This document shows, one piece after another, positions 18,322 through 27,591 of a DNA stretch of 64,000 bases. Source of the DNA: Granulicella sp. dw_53. GTDB taxonomy: Bacteria; Acidobacteriota; Terriglobia; Terriglobales; Acidobacteriaceae. Under the pieces are notes generated by a model. The model had not been told where the DNA came from. It saw only the letters and a list, made by a program, of their open reading frames with translations, and searched no databases. Where the stretch lies: contig NZ_JAAVUR010000004.1 of NCBI RefSeq assembly GCF_018449545.1, forward strand, positions 1 to 64,000, read 5' to 3'. The first letter of the stretch is position 1. Each line of letters starts with the position of its first letter. The translations under genes were made by a program, and so were the position numbers.

Positions 18322-18528
18322 ATGAAGATATCGGCGCGCAATCAATTACGAGGCACAGTAGAGACGCTTGACCTCGGAGTCGTCACCGCAAGGGTTGGCG
18401 TTCGAGTCGGCGACAACCTGATCGAGAGCGTCATCACCCGCAAAAGTGTCGAAGAGATGCAGATCAAAGAAGGAAGCGAAGTGACAGCCATCATCAAATC
18501 CACCGAAGTCATGTTGATGACCGACTAA
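18322..18528 (+). CDS. molbindin-like TOBE (Mop) domain protein
   Basis: 68 residues. MKISARNQLRGTVETLDLG followed by VTARVGVRV...ESVITRKSVEEMQIKEGSEV and IKSTEVMLMTD is a single complete Mop/TOBE domain, the size of free molbindins that bind molybdate or tungstate oxyanions in the cytoplasm. The frame is open from 18286, but the domain begins at the ATG at 18322. The ribosome site is weak (TAACTAGG). No modABC transporter or molybdoenzyme lies in the window, so a partner is not evident. Confidence 0.85.
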   Translation: MKISARNQLRGTVETLDLGVVTARVGVRVGDNLIESVITRKSVEEMQIKEGSEVTAIIKSTEVMLMTD

Positions 18529-18567
18529 CACTCGCAGAAACAGGCACACCGAGGAGAGCCGTCGTAC

Positions 18568-20193
18568 CTAAGTCCCCGGCTGCACATAGACTGCCTTCGC
18601 AGCCAGCTTCCTCTCCTCGCCTCTCGGGTCATCCTTCACCTTCGACACCACATCCCAGCACATCGTAGCCCGCCGCTCCGTATCGAACCGAGGCCACTTC
18701 GGGATCGCCTTGTTGTTCGGATCGCCCGTCTGCGCAAACGCAATCAGCGTCTCGCTCATCTGGTCGGCGACCCTCTGCGCATCCGCCCCGCCGCCAGTCA
18801 TCCCCGCCGCAATCTCCACATTGTCGAATGCAAACGGAATATCCATCGTATGCGGAGCACCCCACTTGCCCCCATCCACCGGGCTCTTGTAGTCGAACTC
18901 ATACACCCAGGTAGGCCCTCGCTGCGCCGCCCGCCGGTCACTCTCAATCACCATCCCATGCCAGCTCCGAAACGCCGTCGTCACCGCAAAGAACACATCC
19001 CCCGCCGAATACGCCGGATACCACTTGCGATAGTCCGTCACAATATCCGTCGTCTTCAAGTCTCCAAGAAACTGCCGATACCTCTCCAACCGCGCAGGCA
19101 GCTCCTCCCACCCCAAAGAGAACAGCGAAGCATCCGAAGCCCCGATCAGCAGCCGCGTCTCATCATGTGTATTCCCCAGAATCATCGGCACCGCCGCCGA
19201 GATAGCCGGAGCATCCGGCGAAAACGGATCCCTCGGCAGCTCACGCCCATCATGCACCGGCCCAAAGTACCTGCCCAGCTTCAACGCCCCCACCAGCCGC
19301 TCCATCGGAACCTTCGCCGGGTCCCGAAGATCCCCGAGCCGTTCCTTGGACAACTCCAGAGCTTTAAGGACCGCCTCCGCCGTAGCCGTAGCGTGCTCCG
19401 GAACCGTACCCGTAAGCTGTTGCCCGCTCATCGTCATCACCCGGTGGAACAGCCCCTTCGCCCGGGGCATCGCCATCAACGTCGCGCACTTCGCTCCGCC
19501 GCCACTTTGCCCGAAGATCAGCACCCTCCCCGGGTCCCCGCCAAACTCCGCGATATTGTCCCTCACCCACTCCAGCGCCAGAATCAGATCCAGCTGCCCA
19601 ACATTCCCGCTGTCCTCAAACCCATCCCCCAGCCCGGCCAGGTACAGATACCCAAATAGATTCAGCCGATGGTTCAGCGTAACCACCACCACATCCCCGC
19701 GCTTCACCAGCCGAATCCCGTCATACACCGGCCCGTTACTGCTTGAACTCGAATAAGCCCCGCCGTGGATATACACCAACACCGGCCGCTTCCGGCCATC
19801 CCGCAGCCCAGCTGTCCACACGTTCAACTGCAGACAATCCTCACTATTTACCGGCTCCGGCTCGTCTAAAGCCGAAAACGCCGACCGCCCATCCCTCCGG
19901 TGGATCGGCTGCGGAGCCTGCGGTCCAAATCCCAAAGCCGGACGCTCTCCAACCCACGCCGCCGGTCTCACCGGAGCCATAAACCGCCGCCCGGAGGTAT
20001 CCGTCCCATAGGAAATCCCCTTGAAGACATTCACACCCTGCTCTACGGCACCCCTCACCTTGCCGGAGGTCGTCGTTGCCACCGCCTCAGTCGGCATTGG
20101 CCCTTCCCCCAGCAACCAAACCGGTCCTCCAAACGTCTTCAAGACCGCGACCGCTCCCACCCCCTGCAACACCCTCCGCCTGCTCCAAACCAT
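18568..20193 (-). CDS. exported type B carboxylesterase
   Basis: About 541 residues from the preferred ATG. The N-terminus MVWSRRRVLQGVGAVAVLK looks like a twin-arginine signal (SRRRVLQ) plus hydrophobic stretch, so export is likely. The alpha/beta-hydrolase features of the family follow: EDCLQLNVWTA, VYIHGGAYSS (oxyanion hole), FGQSGGGAK (nucleophile Ser in GQSGG), an acidic residue in the NTHDETRLL region, and a catalytic His in GAPHTMDIPFAF. Substrate (p-nitrobenzyl-type or other esters) is undetermined. The frame continues upstream to 20292, but that extension covers nothing conserved. It is convergent with the Mop gene. Confidence 0.86.
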   Translation of the reverse strand: MVWSRRRVLQGVGAVAVLKTFGGPVWLLGEGPMPTEAVATTTSGKVRGAVEQGVNVFKGISYGTDTSGRRFMAPVRPAAWVGERPALGFGPQAPQPIHRRDGRSAFSALDEPEPVNSEDCLQLNVWTAGLRDGRKRPVLVYIHGGAYSSSSSNGPVYDGIRLVKRGDVVVVTLNHRLNLFGYLYLAGLGDGFEDSGNVGQLDLILALEWVRDNIAEFGGDPGRVLIFGQSGGGAKCATLMAMPRAKGLFHRVMTMSGQQLTGTVPEHATATAEAVLKALELSKERLGDLRDPAKVPMERLVGALKLGRYFGPVHDGRELPRDPFSPDAPAISAAVPMILGNTHDETRLLIGASDASLFSLGWEELPARLERYRQFLGDLKTTDIVTDYRKWYPAYSAGDVFFAVTTAFRSWHGMVIESDRRAAQRGPTWVYEFDYKSPVDGGKWGAPHTMDIPFAFDNVEIAAGMTGGGADAQRVADQMSETLIAFAQTGDPNNKAIPKWPRFDTERRATMCWDVVSKVKDDPRGEERKLAAKAVYVQPGT

Positions 20194-20521
20194 TCTTACC
20201 GCTCCTCTACCCTCGCCGAGAATTCTATCCGCCCTTCGCAAATACACGGTGCACTTGACAAACTCCCGCCCCAAAACGGCCTGATCTCTCAAAAACAGCA
20301 GAGAATGAGTTCAGCTGCAGCGTGAGAAGTCCCGCCTCATGTCTCATCATTAGAAGACTTTAGACAATAGAGGGGGGAGGGTGGTGCCACGCTCTCTCCC
20401 GCCCTCAAGGAATAAAAGTCCCGCAACGGCGTTAATCCTGCCCAGCACAACTTCACCCAAATGGGTTCCAATCTGGGCCACTTCGGATGGCACAATCAGA
20501 AGGCGCTAGAAGGAGTTCCAA
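20194..20521. other. divergent intergenic region (esterase / pyrimidine operon)
   Basis: About 330 bases that must hold the promoters of the reverse esterase and the forward cupin-led operon. A G-rich stretch lies at 20370-20390. The only clear signal is AAGGAG six bases before the cupin ATG at 20522. No operator palindrome was evident to me. Confidence 0.4.
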
Positions 20522-20869
20522 ATGAGTGACACGAGTTTTGTGCAAGCCGAAGAGATACGCAGCTTTACTCCTGAGCCAGGAATGGTACGGCAAGTCCTAG
20601 CTCATAACAGCAAACTGATGCTGATCCGGCACCTCTTCGAAAAGGGATGGATCGGAGCAAAGCACAGCCACCCTCACGAGCAACTGGTATATGTAGTGCA
20701 CGGAAAAATTCACGTAGAGATCGCCGGAAGATCATTCGATGTAGGCGCAGGCGAGAGCTTTGTAGTCGAAGGCGACGTTCCCCATCAGGCTTGGGCCCTC
20801 GAAGAATCAGAGGTTCTCGACGTCTTCACCCCGGTTCGTGAGGATTACATGGAGCTTCTGAAAACCTAA
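20522..20869 (+). CDS. small cupin-domain protein
   Basis: 115 residues forming one double-stranded beta-helix. Metal-site residues appear in the usual places: KHSHPHEQLVYVVHGKIHVEI (HxHxxxxE near residues 46-54 and a later Gly turn) and GDVPHQAWAL (second cupin motif His near 85). AAGGAG precedes the ATG at good spacing. It stops 105 bases before the beta-ureidopropionase and may be the first gene of that operon, perhaps as a sensor or accessory enzyme; no specific function can be assigned. Confidence 0.8.
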   Translation: MSDTSFVQAEEIRSFTPEPGMVRQVLAHNSKLMLIRHLFEKGWIGAKHSHPHEQLVYVVHGKIHVEIAGRSFDVGAGESFVVEGDVPHQAWALEESEVLDVFTPVREDYMELLKT

Positions 20870-20974
20870 CGTCGCCTGTTTCGCCCCAGAATCTGCAAGG
20901 AATAGCGAAGTTGCAAAGATGTAGAATCACGGTTCCAGATTCGCGATCCCAGAATCCCGCATGAGGTGTATTGG

Positions 20975-21844
20975 ATGTCACGCATCGTTCGTTGTTCGCT
21001 GATCCAGGCCAGAAACGTCGAACCAGTAGAAAGTCCTCTGGCTACCATCAAGAAGGCCATGATCGACAAGCATGTGGAGATGATTCGCGGCGCAGCCAAA
21101 GATGGCTCGCAACTGGTCTGCCTGCAGGAGATCTTCGCAGGCCCGTACTTCTGCGCGGAGCAAACAACGCGCTGGTACGACACGACGGAAAAGGTCCCCG
21201 ACGGCCCAACCGTGAAGCTCATGATGGATCTCTGCCGCGAGCTTCGCATCGCCATGGTCGTTCCGGTCTACGAGGTCGAAGAAGAAGGCGTTTACTACAA
21301 CACGGCCGCAGTGATCGATAACACCGGCAAGTTCCTGGGCAAATATCGCAAGACCCACATCCCTCATGTGCAGCCGGGATTCTGGGAGAAGTACTACTTT
21401 CGCCCCGGCAACTTGGGTTATCCGGTCTTCGACCTGGGCTTTGCAAAGATCGGTGTTTATATCTGCTACGACCGGCACTTTCCAGAAGGAGCGCGCGCGC
21501 TTGGGCTCAATGGAGCGGAGATCGTCTTCAACCCTTCAGCCACGGTCGCAGGATTGAGCGAGTATCTGTGGAAGCTGGAGCAACCAGCCCATGCAGCGGC
21601 AAATGGTTATTTCATAGCGGCGATTAATCGCGTGGGAACAGAGGCGCCTTGGAACATCGGAGAGTTCTATGGACAGAGCTACTTCTGCGATCCTCGAGGA
21701 CAGATCTTCGCTCAGGCCTCGCGAGACAAGGACGAGGTCCTAACATCAGATCTCGATCTTGAGCAGATCGCAGAGGTCCGAAAGACTTGGCAGTTCTATC
21801 GTGACCGTCGCCCGGACATGTATGGCGATCTGGTGAAGCCGTAA
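20975..21844 (+). CDS. beta-ureidopropionase (N-carbamoyl-beta-alanine amidohydrolase)
   Basis: 289 residues of the carbon-nitrogen hydrolase (nitrilase) superfamily. The Glu-Lys-Cys triad is readable: CLQEIFAGPYF (Glu), GKYRKTHIPH (Lys) and GVYICYDRHFPEGARALGL (Cys near residue 164). The long motif with HVQPGFWEKYYFRPGN and the neighbours favour beta-ureidopropionase, which hydrolyses N-carbamoyl-beta-alanine to beta-alanine, CO2 and ammonia, the last step of reductive uracil breakdown. The ATG at 20975 follows GAGGTG; an upstream GTG at 20966 is less likely. A 57-base gap separates it from preT. Confidence 0.88.
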   Translation: MSRIVRCSLIQARNVEPVESPLATIKKAMIDKHVEMIRGAAKDGSQLVCLQEIFAGPYFCAEQTTRWYDTTEKVPDGPTVKLMMDLCRELRIAMVVPVYEVEEEGVYYNTAAVIDNTGKFLGKYRKTHIPHVQPGFWEKYYFRPGNLGYPVFDLGFAKIGVYICYDRHFPEGARALGLNGAEIVFNPSATVAGLSEYLWKLEQPAHAAANGYFIAAINRVGTEAPWNIGEFYGQSYFCDPRGQIFAQASRDKDEVLTSDLDLEQIAEVRKTWQFYRDRRPDMYGDLVKP

Positions 21845-21901
21845 GAAGGCGACGCGGCTTTCGATACTTTCATCGAAGAGAAGAAACAGGGAGGTTTGCT
21901 C

Positions 21902-23248
21902 TTGGCGCTGCCGGATCGATTTGAGGAGAATGCCGATATAGCGCGACGCTTTCCGGATCTGCATCCGGCGCTCGGGCCACAGCAGGCGGTCGTGGAGTCG
22001 AACCGCTGCCTGAACTGCTTCGACGCTCCCTGCACCGCAGCTTGCCCGACACATATCGATGTCCCCGGATTCATTAAGAAGATCGCTTCGGGAAACCTGC
22101 GCGGCTCAGCCACACGAATCCTGGAAGCGAACGTATTGGCAGCAAGCTGTTCCCGAGTGTGCCCCGTAGAGGTGCTATGCGAAGGCGCATGCGTCATGCA
22201 TCACTACAACCGGAAGCCAATCGAGATCGGAAGATTGCAGCGGTTTGCAATGGAGAGCTTCTATGCGAGTGGCGCGGCGATTCCCAAGCGCAATGTCCCG
22301 GAGCGGTCCGAGAAGATTGCATGCATTGGTGCTGGACCCGCATCCTTGGCCTGTGCCGCAGAGCTGAAGCAACAAGGCTTCCAAGTCACAGTCTTCGAGC
22401 GGCGGGCGTTGCCAGGTGGATTGAACACATACGGAGTAGCCGAGTACAAGCTACGGACAGCCGACAGCCTGCGCGAGATCGAGATGATCCGCGAACTGGG
22501 AGTGGAGTTTCGCGCAGCGGAGGTTGCGGACGAGGCCGCACTGGTGAAGTTGGAGCGCGAGTTCGATCTCATCTTCCTGGGAGTAGGCTTGGGAGCGATG
22601 CACAAGCTGGATCTTCCTGGAGGCGATCACGCCGGAGTGGTCGATGCGCTGGAGTTTATTGCGAGCTACAAGCTGGGCGAGCCTCTGCCAGGTGTAAACA
22701 GCGTCGTGGTGATCGGAGCCGGAAACACAGCGATCGATGCCGCCGTGGCAGCAAAACGGTTGGGAGCCGAAGAGGTAAAGATCCTGTATCGGCGAGATGC
22801 ACGGAATATCTCGGCGTTCGGCTTCGAGTTCGAACATGCGAAGCAGGAAGGAGTTGAGTTTATTTGGCGCACGCAGCCTAAAGCTGTATCAATTGGCCCA
22901 GATGGGAAGCTTCATTCCCTTCTGTGCGTACATACGGAGTTGAATGAAGTGGGTGAGTTGATGGGAACAGAAGATGCGGAGTTTACCGTTCGATGCGATA
23001 TGGTGATTCCAGCCATCGGCCAGTCTCCACTGATCGAGTTTCTTGCGAAGCTCCGGGGACTGGCCGTCGAGCGAGGCCGCATCGTAATAGAGCGAGCTAC
23101 GGGTGCAACCTCTAACGCCAGATACTTCGCAGGTGGGGATTGCGTAAACGGCGGACGCGAGGTAGTAGATGCGGTCGCGGATGGGAAGAGGGCAGCGCTG
23201 GGAATTGTAACTTCCCTAGCTTCAAGAACGGCGGTGCTCCGTGGCTGA
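21902..23248 (+). CDS. preT: dihydropyrimidine dehydrogenase (NAD) subunit PreT
   Basis: 448 residues. The N-terminal Fer4_20 region holds the iron-sulfur cysteines CLNCFDAPCTAACP and CSRVCPVEVLCEGAC. Two Rossmann folds follow: IGAGPASLACAAELKQQG (FAD) and VVVIGAGNTAIDAAVAAKRLG (NAD(P)), ending with FAGGDCVNGGREVVDAVADGKRA. PreT passes electrons from NADH to PreA for uracil/thymine reduction. AGGGAGG lies seven bases before a TTG at 21902, which I choose over the TTG at 21896 because the latter is too close. Its 3' end overlaps preA by 8 bases. Confidence 0.9.
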   Translation: MALPDRFEENADIARRFPDLHPALGPQQAVVESNRCLNCFDAPCTAACPTHIDVPGFIKKIASGNLRGSATRILEANVLAASCSRVCPVEVLCEGACVMHHYNRKPIEIGRLQRFAMESFYASGAAIPKRNVPERSEKIACIGAGPASLACAAELKQQGFQVTVFERRALPGGLNTYGVAEYKLRTADSLREIEMIRELGVEFRAAEVADEAALVKLEREFDLIFLGVGLGAMHKLDLPGGDHAGVVDALEFIASYKLGEPLPGVNSVVVIGAGNTAIDAAVAAKRLGAEEVKILYRRDARNISAFGFEFEHAKQEGVEFIWRTQPKAVSIGPDGKLHSLLCVHTELNEVGELMGTEDAEFTVRCDMVIPAIGQSPLIEFLAKLRGLAVERGRIVIERATGATSNARYFAGGDCVNGGREVVDAVADGKRAALGIVTSLASRTAVLRG

Positions 23249-24659
23249 TTTGACGACCAACTTTGCGGGGGGAATTCGGTGCCCGAATCCATTCTGGCTG
23301 GCCAGCGCACCACCGACGAACTGCGGCGAACAGATTATGCGCGCCTTCGATGCGGGTTGGGGCGGAGCAGTTTGGAAGACGATCGGAGAGCCGATTACGA
23401 ATGTGAGTTCCAGGTACTCGTCCATCGACTGGGCGGGACAGCGGATGATGGGTTTGAACAATATCGAACTGATCAGCGACAGGCCGATTGAGGTAAATCT
23501 GCGCGAGATCACAGAGGTCAAGAAACGATATCCTAAACACGCAGTGGTCGCATCGTTGATGGTGGAGACGAAGCGTGAGGCTTGGCACGATATTGTGGCG
23601 CGAACAGAAGATGCCGGAGCAGATGGGCTGGAGTTGAACTTCGGTTGTCCACATGGAATGAGCGAGCGCGGAATGGGGTCCGCGGTGGGACAAGATCCCG
23701 TATATGCCCAGATGATCACGGAATGGGTAAAGGAGCGAGCACGAACTCCAGTGCTGGTAAAACTGACCCCGAACATCACCGATATTCGAGTGGCAGCCCG
23801 AGCGGCGAAGAGAGCGGGAGCAGATGGGCTCTCGGCGATCAATACGATCAACTCCATCACCGGCATCGATCTGGATACGTTCGAGCCAAGGCCCATGGTT
23901 GATGGCAAGAGCTCACATGGAGGATACTGCGGGCCCGCGGTGAAACCAATCGCACTGAACATGGTTCAGCAGGTGATGGCGGATGAGATGTCCGCTCTGC
24001 CGATGTCTGGAATTGGAGGTATCGGCAATTGGCGCGACGCCGCGGAGTTCTTTCTCCTCGGTGCTGGAACCGTGCAGGTATGCACCGCAGCGATGCATTA
24101 CGGCTATCGAATCGTTGAGGACATGATCGATGGGCTCAGCAATTGGATGGATGAGAAAGGTTTCGCGACAATTGAAGATTTTCGCGGTCTCAGCCTGTCG
24201 AAGGTGACGGACTGGAAGCATCTCAACCTGAACTACAAGATCGTCGCTCATATCAATGAGTCGCTCTGCATCGGGTGTGATCTTTGCCATATCGCTTGTT
24301 GGGACGGAGCTCATCAGTGCATCCATCTCGATCGGGTCGACGGAGTTCGAGACGGACATGTAGAGGTACATGATCCTCCATCTGTCTTCGAAGCTAGAAG
24401 CAGGGCAAGGATCGCGGTCACGCCCATCCCGAAGCTGGATCCGCCGACGAATGGGCATGGCCCTTTTACCGCACCGTTGGAGAGGATTCCGCGGGTAGAC
24501 GAGACGGAGTGCGTGGGGTGCAACCTGTGCTCGCTCGTATGCCCGGTGGAAGGATGCATCACGATGGAGGAGAGGCCAACCGGATTGGCACCACAGAGTT
24601 GGGACGAGAGGGTCAAGACCGGGCTAGTAGCCTCCGGCGCGGTCGAGGAGAGCATCTGA
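23241..24659 (+). CDS. preA: dihydropyrimidine dehydrogenase (NAD) subunit PreA
   Basis: 472 residues. The N-terminal three-quarters is a dihydroorotate-dehydrogenase-like FMN barrel (GIRCPNPFWLASAPPTN, LELNFGCPHGMSERGMGS, INTINSITG, SGIGGIGNWRDAAEF). The C-terminus has two 4Fe-4S clusters: CIGCDLCHIACWDGAHQC and CVGCNLCSLVCPVEGC. This enzyme subunit reduces uracil and thymine to the dihydro forms. The GTG start lies within the preT 3' end, and the TGA overlaps the next ATG (TGATG), so translation of the three genes is probably coupled. Confidence 0.92.
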   Translation: MADLTTNFAGGIRCPNPFWLASAPPTNCGEQIMRAFDAGWGGAVWKTIGEPITNVSSRYSSIDWAGQRMMGLNNIELISDRPIEVNLREITEVKKRYPKHAVVASLMVETKREAWHDIVARTEDAGADGLELNFGCPHGMSERGMGSAVGQDPVYAQMITEWVKERARTPVLVKLTPNITDIRVAARAAKRAGADGLSAINTINSITGIDLDTFEPRPMVDGKSSHGGYCGPAVKPIALNMVQQVMADEMSALPMSGIGGIGNWRDAAEFFLLGAGTVQVCTAAMHYGYRIVEDMIDGLSNWMDEKGFATIEDFRGLSLSKVTDWKHLNLNYKIVAHINESLCIGCDLCHIACWDGAHQCIHLDRVDGVRDGHVEVHDPPSVFEARSRARIAVTPIPKLDPPTNGHGPFTAPLERIPRVDETECVGCNLCSLVCPVEGCITMEERPTGLAPQSWDERVKTGLVASGAVEESI

Positions 24660-26050
24660 TGGGCACACTGATCACCAACGGCAAAGTAGTCACGGCAAGA
24701 GAGACCTTTATCGCCGATGTGCTGGTCGAGGGCAGAGCGATTGCGGAGGTGAGAGCGGGCATCGATCCAGCGGGGCACACGATAGTGGATGCTGCAGGGA
24801 TGCTGGTGCTGCCTGGCGGGATCGATGTGCATACACATTTAGATATGCCGTTTGGAGGGACGACGAGCGCCGACGATTACGAGTGGGGCACGCGGGCGGC
24901 CGCGATTGGCGGCACGACGACTGTGATCGACTTTGCTCTACAGACGATAGGCAAGCGAATGCAGGAAGCATACGCGACGTGGAGGAAGAAGGCTGAGGGA
25001 AAGGCCTGCATCGACTACGCACTGCATATGGCGGTGACCGATCTGGGCAAGGATGGCGCATGGATCGACGACGTCGATGCGATGGTGCGCGAAGGAATTA
25101 CGAGCTTCAAGATCTTTATGGCGTATCCGGGCGTGCTGATGGTGGATGACGCGACGATCTTCGAACTGATGCAACGAACGGCACAACTGGGAGCGCTGGT
25201 ATGCGTCCACGCGGAGAACGGCACAGTGATCGATGCGATAGTGCACCAGGCGCTGGCGGCAGGAAAGACCGGTCCACTGCACCATGCGTTGACACGACCC
25301 ACCGTGGCAGAGGCAGAGGCCGTACATCGGGTGGTAGCGCTGAGTGAGCTAGCCGGAGCGAAGGTATATATCGTGCATGTATCGAGCGAGGATGCGATGC
25401 GCGAGGTGGAGGCGGCACGCAAACGAGGGCTGCCGGTGATGGGCGAGACCTGTACGCAGTACCTGGTGTTATCGATCGAGGACGACATGGGGAAGCCGGG
25501 ATTTGAGGATGCGAAGTACGTGTTCACACCTCCGCTTCGAGAGAGAAAGAACCATGCTCCGCTGTGGGAGGCACTGCGGCAAGATGTGTTGCAGGTGGTC
25601 TCAACCGACCACTGTCCTTTTCGCTTTGCAGACCAAAAGACGCTGGGGCTAGGCAACTTTACCAAGATACCGAACGGCGGCCCGGGAGTGGAGAACCGAA
25701 TGCAGTTGATATACCACCACGGCGTGAATGAAGGGCGCATGACATTGGAGCGATTCGTGGAGGTGACAGCTGAAGCTCCGGCAAAGATCTTCGGGATGTA
25801 TCCCAGGAAGGGCGTGATCGCGGCGGGAAGCGATGCAGATCTATTGATCTGGGATCCGCAGGCAGAGTACACGATAGAAGCGGTGACGCAGAGCATGCAT
25901 ACCGACTACTCGATCTTTGAGGGCTTCAAGGTGAAAGGAAATGTGCGGCAGGTATTTTCGCGCGCCGAATTGGTGGTGGAGAATGGGCGGTTTCTGGGTA
26001 AGGTTGGACGCGGAGAGTATCTGAAGCGTGAGTTAGGAGCCAGTGTATGA
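24659..26050 (+). CDS. dihydropyrimidinase (D-hydantoinase)
   Basis: 463 residues of the cyclic amidohydrolase family. The metal site is complete: GGIDVHTHLDMPFGG (HxH), SFKIFMAYPG (the Lys carbamylated in this family, near residue 150), HAEN, YIVHVSSEDA and STDHCPF (final Asp-containing motif). It opens dihydrouracil to N-carbamoyl-beta-alanine, the middle step of the pathway. The ATG overlaps the preA stop codon. A much longer frame begins at 24509, but its first 50 codons overlap preA and are not part of the family. The 3' end overlaps the permease start (ATGA). Confidence 0.92.
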   Translation: MGTLITNGKVVTARETFIADVLVEGRAIAEVRAGIDPAGHTIVDAAGMLVLPGGIDVHTHLDMPFGGTTSADDYEWGTRAAAIGGTTTVIDFALQTIGKRMQEAYATWRKKAEGKACIDYALHMAVTDLGKDGAWIDDVDAMVREGITSFKIFMAYPGVLMVDDATIFELMQRTAQLGALVCVHAENGTVIDAIVHQALAAGKTGPLHHALTRPTVAEAEAVHRVVALSELAGAKVYIVHVSSEDAMREVEAARKRGLPVMGETCTQYLVLSIEDDMGKPGFEDAKYVFTPPLRERKNHAPLWEALRQDVLQVVSTDHCPFRFADQKTLGLGNFTKIPNGGPGVENRMQLIYHHGVNEGRMTLERFVEVTAEAPAKIFGMYPRKGVIAAGSDADLLIWDPQAEYTIEAVTQSMHTDYSIFEGFKVKGNVRQVFSRAELVVENGRFLGKVGRGEYLKRELGASV

Positions 26051-27501
26051 GTGACCTCGCTGGACATCGCGCTGCAACGGGGCTGTACAACGACGACCTT
26101 GCTCCTACGACGCCCGAGCAGCGGACCTGGGGAACGTATAACTACGTTGCGCTTTGGTTCTCAATGTCGATGGAAGTAACGACCTATATGCTGGCGTCTT
26201 CACTGATCGCTGGTGGGATGAACTGGAAGCAGGCAGTGGGAACGATCCTGCTTGGAAACCTTATTGTGCTGGTGCCGATGCTGCTGAACGCACATGCAGG
26301 CGCGAAGTACGGCATTCCATTTCCTGTCTTTGTGAGGGCGAGTTTTGGATTGCGCGGAGCGAATATTCCGGCGTTGTTGCGAGCGGTTGTGGCTTGTGGA
26401 TGGTTCGGAATCCAGTCCTGGATTGGTGGACAGTCGATCTCCGCAATGGTGAATGTACTGTGGCCGGCGACCGAGAAGATGCCGTGGGTTCTTTGGACTT
26501 GCTTTCTGGGCTTTTGGCTGTTGAATATGGTGGTGGTTTGGCGAGGGGTGGAATCTATCCGCTTTTTGCAGAGTTTTTCCGCTCCGTTTCTGCTCACGAT
26601 GTCGCTGGTTCTGTTGGGCTGGATGGTACATCAGGCGGGCGGCTTCGGACCGATGTTGTCCGCGCCGAGCAAGTTCCAAACGACTGGGTCATTTCTGCAC
26701 TTCTTCTTTCCCATGCTGACGGCAATGGTGGGATACTGGGCGACGCTGTCGCTTAATATTCCAGACTTTACGCGATATGCGAAGTCGCAGGAGTCGCAGA
26801 TCGTCGGGCAGGCGTTCGGACTGCCAGTAGCGATGGCTCTGTACAGCTTCATCGGAATCGCTTGCACTTCGGCTTCGACGGTAGTGTTTGGCGAGCCAAT
26901 CTGGAGTCCGATCACTTTGCTGGGAAGGTTTCATCAGCCTCTGGTCGCATTTCTGGCTCTGATCAGTATCTTGATCGCAACATTGAACGTGAATATCGGA
27001 GCGAATGTCGTCTCGCCTTCGAATGACTTTTCAAACCTTGCACCGAAGTTGATCAGCTTTCGGACGGGTGGGTTGATTACGGGATTTCTTGGGTTGGCGA
27101 TGATGCCGTGGAAGCTGATGGAGAGCTTTGGCAGCTATATCTTCGGGTGGTTAGTAGGCTACTCGGGTCTGCTGGGGCCGGTTGCCGGGATCATGGTGGT
27201 GGATTACTTTTTTATTCGTGGGACGCGGTTGGATGTTGAGTCGCTGTATCGGCGGGGAGGACCGTATGAGTACAGCAACGGGATCAATCCGCGGGCGGTT
27301 GTGGCGCTGGTCTGCGGAGTGTTCGTGGCGTTGATCGGGCTGTTTGTGCCTTCGCTGCGGTGGCTTTATGACTATGCCTGGTTCGTAGGCTTCGGGTGGG
27401 CTGCGCTCGTGTATCTGGGGCTGATGCGTGGGATAGCGCCAAGGGTGATGGCCCAAGATGACACCATCGACGATAGCGTTGAAAAGGCGCGTGTTTCTTG
27501 A
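26047..27501 (+). CDS. NCS1-family nucleobase/hydantoin permease
   Basis: 484 residues with about 12 membrane helices. Family marks are seen: YNDDLAPTTPEQRTWGTYNYVALWFSM at the N-terminus (the conserved NxDLxP...W start of NCS1 carriers), GAKYGIPFPVFVRASFGLRGANIP in the helix 2-3 loop, and SLNIPDFTRYAKSQESQ after helix 5. It likely imports uracil, thymine, hydantoin or similar with a cation. The 4-base overlap with dihydropyrimidinase and shared strand make it the uptake arm of the pyrimidine operon. Exact substrate is open. Confidence 0.9.
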   Translation: MSDLAGHRAATGLYNDDLAPTTPEQRTWGTYNYVALWFSMSMEVTTYMLASSLIAGGMNWKQAVGTILLGNLIVLVPMLLNAHAGAKYGIPFPVFVRASFGLRGANIPALLRAVVACGWFGIQSWIGGQSISAMVNVLWPATEKMPWVLWTCFLGFWLLNMVVVWRGVESIRFLQSFSAPFLLTMSLVLLGWMVHQAGGFGPMLSAPSKFQTTGSFLHFFFPMLTAMVGYWATLSLNIPDFTRYAKSQESQIVGQAFGLPVAMALYSFIGIACTSASTVVFGEPIWSPITLLGRFHQPLVAFLALISILIATLNVNIGANVVSPSNDFSNLAPKLISFRTGGLITGFLGLAMMPWKLMESFGSYIFGWLVGYSGLLGPVAGIMVVDYFFIRGTRLDVESLYRRGGPYEYSNGINPRAVVALVCGVFVALIGLFVPSLRWLYDYAWFVGFGWAALVYLGLMRGIAPRVMAQDDTIDDSVEKARVS

Positions 27502-27526
27502 CTCAACTAGCATTTCAGGGTACTTT
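27498..27526 (+). promoter_or_regulatory. sigma70-like promoter at the start of the receptor leader
   Basis: TTGACT at 27498-27503 and TACTTT at 27521-27526 with a 17-base spacer. The -35 overlaps the permease stop region. It would start a leader of about 300 nt in front of the TonB receptor. Read by eye only. Confidence 0.4.
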
Positions 27527-27591
27527 TTGAATATGAAGTTGAATCTCACTCTCCGCGCTGCGTGTTGCGACTGTTGTCGTTATGCCGTCGC

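Noticed and set aside
27541..27570. T-arm-like sequence (GTTGAATCTCACTCTCCGCG) as a tRNA 3' end
   Set aside because: No matching acceptor, D-arm or anticodon arm lies upstream; the region before it is the permease gene.
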